Assembly (NCBI GenBank): GCA_030278955.1
Contig: JAOANR010000006.1
Span: 9,943,915 to 10,007,914 of the forward strand
Direction of reading: 5' to 3'
Origin: Hygrophila difformis
Lineage: Eukaryota > Streptophyta > Magnoliopsida > Lamiales > Acanthaceae
DNA length: 64,000 nt
The position numbers and the translations under genes were made by a program. This document shows positions 58,077 through 64,000 of the stretch, one piece after another. Positions within the stretch are counted from its first letter, which is position 1, and every line of letters starts with the position of its first letter. The notes under the pieces are model-generated. The model saw nothing but the letters and a program-made list of their open reading frames with translations, ran no database searches and was not told the origin of the DNA.

Positions 58077-61000
58077 TCAACGGTCAATTCCTTCAATCTT
58101 GTCCTCAACCTCCGAGTAGAGCTGTCGGAGGCGGTCGATGTTCTCCGCGGACGTGTCCCAGTATCCACGGCCATTGGCCTCGAGGAATGTCTGAACCAAC
58201 TTCCGGAAGGAGTTGGGGTTCGTGTTCATCAGCCGGTTCAGCATCTGCTCGTCTTGGATGAAGGTCGTGTTCGCCTCCTCGTACACCCAGTTGTCCACCT
58301 GTCCCGACGTGGCGCTCCACCCAACCGTGTTGGTCAGCCTCTTCTCAATCTCCCGAACACCCTCGTATCCGCTCGACAGCATGCCCTCGTACCACTTGGG
58401 GTTCAGAAGCTTGGTCCTTGCATCCAGGCGGACCGTCTCAGATAGTGTCCGCACCTGCAAAGGACAAGCTAGGTTGTTAGAATCATGAAATTATTGTTGG
58501 TTTTTACAGTACTAATTTGATATACTACTAAATAAAATTAATAATTCAGGAATTATGTACCTGAGCATTAGCAGTGGTAGTATCAGCAATGTATGCACTG
58601 GGTTTCTTCCCATCTTTCCTGAGGTTCTGCACCAGATTTGTTGGGTCCGAATCGAAGTAGTGGCTGACATCCGTGAGCGAGATCTCCGACGAGTCGAGGT
58701 TTTGGAATGTGGCATCTGCCGTGCTGAGAGCCATCTCGAAGATTTTCCGTTTCTCGGTCATGCCGGCACCAGGAGCATCGGAGTCAAAGGCAAACGATTT
58801 CCGGCTCAAGTACATGTCCTGGAGCTGCTTCTCATCGTTCCACGACGAATTCTCAACAGCGAGGTTCACGTTGGATGAGTAGGAGCCCGAGGCATTTGAA
58901 TATATCCGGGATGCAGCTTCGCGCACCTCGATTCCAAGTGTCTTTGCCTGTTCTAGAGCGTGCTTCCTGACATAGTTTTGGTCTTCAGGTTCATCCATCT
59001 CGGCAACCATCTTCACTGCCCGATCCAAGAGATTCATCTGCAAACAAATGGCCATGTCAGCTTATTGGGCTAATCTTCCAGTTCAGTAAGGCTCAACTCA
59101 ACTTTAGTGTAATATTCAGTAAATGTATCAACAATTGAGGAAGATGGATACCTGATTAATGAAGAGGTCTCTGAAGACACCAGAGCAATTGACAACAACG
59201 TCGATCCTCGGCCTTCCTAGCTCTTCAAGACTCACAGGTTCGACCCGATTCACGCGCCCCAAGGTGTCTGCCACGGGATTTACTCCAATCATCCAAAGCA
59301 CCTGAGCCAATGACTCCCCATAGGTCTTGATGTTATCTGTTCCCCACAACACAAGCGCCACGGTCTCGGGGTATTTCCCTCCGTTGTCAGCCTTCTGGCG
59401 CTCGAGCAGCCTGTCCACTACCACTTTCGCACTCTGCATAGCTGCAGTCGTGGGAATTGCCTGAGGGTCCAATGCGTGGATGTTCTTCCCGGTTGGCAGG
59501 ACCTTCGGATTCCTGATTGGGTCCCCGCCCGGTCCTGGCTCGACATACTTCCCTTCCAACGCTTGCTTTAGACTTCCCAACTCATTGTCAGCCACAACGA
59601 GCTTCAAGCAATCGCCCAGGAACTGGAACAGAACTCTCAGCTTCTCTCTATTCGCTCGGTAGAATTTGGTGTCCGAGAGGTGTTGCACCCACGGCTCGTT
59701 TATCCCGAATCCAAGGATCGATGTTAGCTTATCAGCGACGTCCACCACTTGACCTTTCTTGTTAGTCGTCTGGGCAACAAATGCGGTGATTGCTCCACGA
59801 GATGCATCAGTAATCTGGCGAAGAAGCTCGACATCACGCAATACACCCTTGTCGCTTCCTCTGTAGACATCTTCAATTTGTCTCCCTACAGACTCGGCCA
59901 AGATAGCAGGAAGAGCCAAAATCCCATCTTCCGGACGATCCAATGCAGCTATGTTGACGAGTGTTGCCACTGCTTCCATTGCAGATGGAGGCTCACCGAT
60001 GACGTGAAGGCCACAGGGCAGTAACCGTGATTCGATCTCCATGATCTTGGAATACACCTTGCCAACGACAAGATCCCTCTCCTTGGGCGAGATCTCCACA
60101 CCCTCCTCAGGAAGCTCCACATCCTTGTCGAGATTGCACTGCCTGGCTGTACTGACAATTGAGCTCACAATCTGAGCGCCACGACCCGTGTCCTTAAGGG
60201 ATTGGTATGAGGAAATCAGCTCGCTCAACTGCTTTAGCCCCTTGTAAAGCCCAGCATTCTCTGCCGGAGGAGTCAAGTAGCTAATGGTATTAGCATAACT
60301 GCGGCGCTTGGCAATGGTGGCCTCAGATGGATTATTGGCCGCATAATAGTACACATTTGGAATGTTCCCGATCAAGCTGTCAGGATAACAAGCGTCGCTC
60401 ATCCCGACCTGCTTCCCAGGCATGAACTCGAGCGAACCATGAGTGCCGAAGTGTAGGACAGCGTCAGCTTTAAAGATCTTCTCAACGAATGAGTAGAAAG
60501 CAGCAAAGCCGTGGTGAGGACTGGCAGACTTAGAGAACAGAAGCCTCATTGGATCACCCTCATACCCAAATGTTGGCTGGACACCAATGAAGACATTGCC
60601 ATATTGTTTCCCGTAAACCAGAAGGTTCTCCCCATCCGAGTTTAAGTTCCCAGGTGGCTTCCCCCAGTTCTCCTCCAGAGCAGCGGCATAGGGAGTTAAA
60701 CTCTGGTACTCGCGCACGCCCATTTTGTAAGCTATGTTAAGATTCGGGCTGTTGAACTGAGCCTCCTTATCATGGATGATATCTTCTATCAACGCATCAG
60801 CAGATTCGGGAAGGCCCTCAACATTATACCCATCGCTTTTGAGATCTTTAAGCACCGAGTATATGGAAGAGAAGACATTCAGATAGGCTGCAGTTCCAAC
60901 ATTGCCTTTGTCCGGAGGAAAGCTAAAAACAGTAATCGCAAGCTTTTTCTCCGTCTGCGTATCAAGTTATGCATTCTTAGCCAACATAGTTGTTCGATAT

Positions 61001-62742
61001 CAAGCTAGTTTAAAGCATACGTAATTGAACGAGCAAAAGGACAAGAACCACCCCAATTTTTGTAGAGACAATACGAGACAGTCAAACAATTTAATCCAGA
61101 AGATTGAGTGACACAGAATCTATTCTAGCAAAAGGAAGCAGGTTAATTTATAGCATACATACCTTCACTTTCCTCTTCAGCTCGGCCCATTTGATAGCCC
61201 TCGTGCAGAGCTGCTCTACCCTTTTGTGAAGAGCGTGCGATTTTCCTGTCAAGTCACAGGTAGAACAATGAATCCAAAGCACTAACAATGCAAGGTAGTA
61301 CTATTAGTTTTTTAAGTAGTGCGGTATGTTCACTAACCCGTTCTAGGATCACGGCCAGCAAAAACGATCGGTTCCATGCCTCCGTCGAGCTCCGGAAGAG
61401 CAACCTGTAAAGCCACCTGAATTGGGTGCAACCCGAGCGTGCTATTCAGCCACTCCTCTGTCGTCTGAAACACTAGAGGCAAGGCCACAATGTAAGGCAC
61501 GTCCAGCTTCATCAACGCCTCCACAGCCCTTGGATGATCCTGCCTTGCCGGACCACCAACGAGGGCAAAACCGGTCAGGGACACAACAGAGTTCACCATC
61601 GGCTTCTTGGTGATCGGGTCGATGAAGTACTTCTCCACGGGCCCTGAGAAGTCAAGCCCCCCTGCAAAAATTGGGATCACCTTAGCCCCTTTAGCTTCAA
61701 GCTCCATGATCACAGCAACATAGTGGCCATCGTCGCCGGTTACAATGTGGCTCCTCTGCAAAACCAAACCGATCACAGGAGCGTCTGGGGACTTAAGCTT
61801 CTCGTTCGCATCCCTTCTGGTGCCATACCAATTCAAATACTCTTTGATATCATCGTACATAGTGGGAGCCATTGGGTGCCAAATGCCGCTATCCAAATAT
61901 AAAACGGGCTCCGAATACTCGATTTTCGCCCCCTTGAGAGCCGGGACATATGACCCCGAGATCATCTTCAAGAAGTTCACCAAGTTATCAGGCGAACCCC
62001 CGAGCCAAAACTGGAGGCTCAGGATGTACAGCCTCGCATCCTGAGCCTTATCACTTGGCAAATACTTCAAAACCTTAGGCAATGTCCTGACGAGTTTCAA
62101 CATACTGTCAGCAAAGCCGGCAGACGATTTGTTCTTCTTCTTGAACAGCTGGAAGAAGGGGCTCTTTGACTGCCCTAATTGGGACATGCTAAAAGATCCC
62201 AATTTGTTGAGCCTCATGACCTCGGGCATTGACGGGAACACCAAGACTGCATCAAGCCTGTCCCTTTCTTTCTCCACAGCAGCCTTGACCTTCAAAGCCA
62301 ACTCCTCGACAAAAATCAGGGACCCAATGAAGACGTTGGCGTCCTCGAGATCCTTACAGAAGGTCTTGTAAGTATTCTCGTCCCTAAGCTCCTCCACCAA
62401 ATAGCCCACGACTTCGAAGGAAGAATACTTGTTACTGCGGTTGAGGGTCTGGACTGCAGCAGTGAGGGACGATTGGTACTGAGCCTCCAACACTACGTAC
62501 ACAATTTTGACAGTGGGGAGGCCCTGGGACTTCTCCGGCACAATCCTGCGGAGTTCAGGGGTTGTCTGGGTGAACAAACCGTTCCCTATTGCAGCGCATT
62601 TGAAGGCTTGCTTAGGGTTGGATTTGCTGGGCTTCTTGGGGAGAAATGAGTGGAGGAAATAGTGCTTCTGGGAAATTGATGAAAGGTTTTCAATTTTGGA
62701 GTTGGGCTGCAGTGTGAATGGTGAAGAAACCAAAGAAGCCAT
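58077..62742 (-). CDS. CHLH: Magnesium chelatase subunit H (chloroplast)
   Basis: The porphyrin-binding large subunit of Mg-chelatase, which with CHLI and CHLD inserts Mg2+ into protoporphyrin IX, the first committed step of chlorophyll synthesis; it is also GUN5 in plastid signalling. Exons on the minus strand: 61338-62742, 61163-61245, 59152-60954, 58561-59037, 58077-58454. All have GT-AG borders and the phases close to 1381 residues, the usual plant length, with no stop. The start at 62740-62742 gives a Ser/Lys-rich chloroplast transit peptide ([16 protein letters not shown]...). The family is recognisable throughout: [73 protein letters not shown] and the end [16 protein letters not shown]-box lies about 275 bp upstream. 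A 2%-diverged copy of the 3' end lies beyond the gap. Confidence 0.97.
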
Positions 62743-63010
62743 TGTTGTAGCTTCAACTTGATGACTGATGAGAAACGAAATGAAAACACGTACAGTGCCA
62801 ATAGAATTCTTGATCAAGTAAGGATCAGAAAAATATACAACAAAGGTAATCAAATCAAATTTGGGTATAAAATTCAATTCTATACCCTTCCGATTTTCTG
62901 CAGAGGGGTTTGAGTTTATTTATTACAAAGTGGCTTGAAAAGGTGGGGTGTAAGAGTGATATACGGTGGGGCGGGGGGTGTTTGGGCGCTTAGGTAGTGG
63001 CAAGGAAGGT

Positions 63011-63022
63011 TGACACGTGGCA
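63011..63022 (-). promoter_or_regulatory. G-box (CACGTG) in the CHLH promoter
   Basis: TGACACGTGGCA, with a perfect CACGTG core, sits about 275 bp upstream of the CHLH start codon. G-boxes bind bZIP (HY5) and bHLH (PIF) factors, which are known to control light-regulated chlorophyll genes. Occupancy here is inferred. Confidence 0.6.
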
Positions 63023-63421
63023 GCATGAGAAAGAGGGTTTTGAGGCTGAGTTTTGCCGGAGATGAGATTTGAGAGAGAAGGGGTTTATCTGGTATGGGCA
63101 CTCATACTGGCTTCTGATTGGCTGATTTGGATTTCAGGAATTAGAACATTACCAAGAAATTGTGGATGACGATTCATTACAGGAATTTGGAGATTTTATG
63201 TCACTGTAATGAATTAAATGAAACCCCTTTATTATTTTTATTGTAATTTTCTAATGATTGGGGTTTCATAGTATATTAGTATGTGACTCTCAGTGAAAAA
63301 AGGGCGAGATATTTTTCTTGTTCTTTTCTTGAAAAATCATCATCAATCGGGCATTCTCAACACAACCACGTTTGAGTGAGGGTTGCCAGAAGAAATTCCT
63401 ACAGGGAAAAAAAAAATTATA

Positions 63422-63681
63422 CTCCCTCCGTCCCATCTAAGATGTCTTGTTTGATTTCTGCACACAATCCAATGCACTTTTTAAATCGATCATATCTCAA
63501 AATATACATAAGTAAAAATTATGTGAAATATATATTCTAAAACTAGATAATTAGACAAATCTAACAAGACCGAACTCGACTATTTTTTTTCAAATATTTA
63601 CTTGCAATAATATTGAGTCAAAGTTAAACAATGAACAGTGCCAAAAAGTCAAACAAGACGTCTGAAGTGGGACGGAGGGAG
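63422..63681. mobile_element. Stowaway-like MITE
   Basis: Near-perfect ends CTCCCTCCGTCCCATCT and AAGTGGGACGGAGGGAG are flanked by TA. It is 260 bp with the shared interior, about 700 bp upstream of CHLH. Confidence 0.88.
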
Positions 63682-64000
63682 TATTAAGGAAAAATACACG
63701 AGAAAACAAAGTGGAGAAAAACAACGTACAAAATGTGATCTTTTCAGGAACAAAATAGAAGCCCCTGATTCGTATTTAGTGCTTCTCAAACGACTCTCAT
63801 CAAACAATTAACAATTTGGATAATTTAGAACTCCAATACATAAAGTAAACGAGTCTCATCAAACAAAATTGGACAATTTTGAACTCGAATACAGAAACTA
63901 CACGTCTTATTCATTTCATTAATTAATAAATCAATATAATTACAATATAAATGGATTTCTTTCAAAGAGAATATTGGAGGTTCGATTCCGGCTCTCTATC

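Larger units (their letters stand above)
62743..64000. other. CHLH promoter and window end
   Basis: 62743-63200 is the presumed CHLH 5' UTR and promoter. A Stowaway-like MITE (63422-63681) follows. The last 30 bases contain a B-box-like GGTTCGATTCC that may belong to a SINE cut by the window edge. Confidence 0.6.

Noticed and set aside
63975..64000. B-box-like GGTTCGATTCC at the window end, considered as a tRNA or SINE
   Set aside because: There is no A box upstream within the usual distance and the sequence is cut off.

Overview
This window is nuclear DNA of a flowering plant, almost certainly a eudicot. Genes have GT-AG introns and plant-only families (CHLH, PXC3-type receptor kinase, DUF642, remorin, ATL RING, PMEI). 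The gaps are AT-rich and full of plant MITEs, Helitrons and CACTA/Harbinger remnants. An asterid (perhaps Lamiales) is only a guess. An exactly 500-base run of N (57369-57868) marks a scaffold gap.

Layout: remorin-like gene with frame breaks (252-1019, -); polygalacturonase in 8 exons (5233-8394, +); peroxisomal DHNA-CoA thioesterase in 3 exons (9842-10762, -); AN1/C2H2 zinc-finger SAP11/SAP13-type gene (20529-22567, +); EFR3-like plasma-membrane scaffold in 20 coding exons (28101-34505, +); PXC3-type LRR receptor-like kinase (35493-38267, -); DUF642 cell-wall protein with one frame break (44752-46304, +); ATL-type RING-H2 gene (47806-48348, -); a dead two-ORF PIF/Harbinger transposon (49926-54340, -) holding a nested CACTA element; a PMEI/invertase-inhibitor gene with two frame breaks (55734-56260, -); and Mg-chelatase subunit H, CHLH/GUN5, in 5 exons (58077-62742, -), with a second copy of its 3' end on the far side of the gap.

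From remembered Arabidopsis gene order, the run remorin - PG - SAP11 - EFR3-like - PXC3 - DUF642 mirrors the At2g41870-At2g41800 block, with the thioesterase as an extra gene. That would place the PG in the ADPG1/ADPG2 abscission/dehiscence clade. The genes do not form one pathway. Cell-wall functions recur (PG, DUF642, PMEI), CHLH is chlorophyll synthesis, and the thioesterase is peroxisomal phylloquinone synthesis.

Mobile DNA fills most of the space between genes: about 14 Stowaway-like MITEs (TA target duplications), three Tourist/Harbinger MITE families (TTA/TAA duplications), two non-autonomous Helitrons (one precisely inside a Stowaway MITE), three long-inverted-repeat elements with 11-12 bp target duplications, a CACTA element, SINE-like and LINE-like pieces, and two almost bare poly(A) insertions with 14-bp target duplications. 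I found no clearly new protein system. The most unusual items are the long-inverted-repeat family (especially the 1.06-kb palindrome at 41500-42557), the Helitron/MITE nesting, a possible captured exon in the second Helitron, and single-base frame breaks confined to three of the genes.
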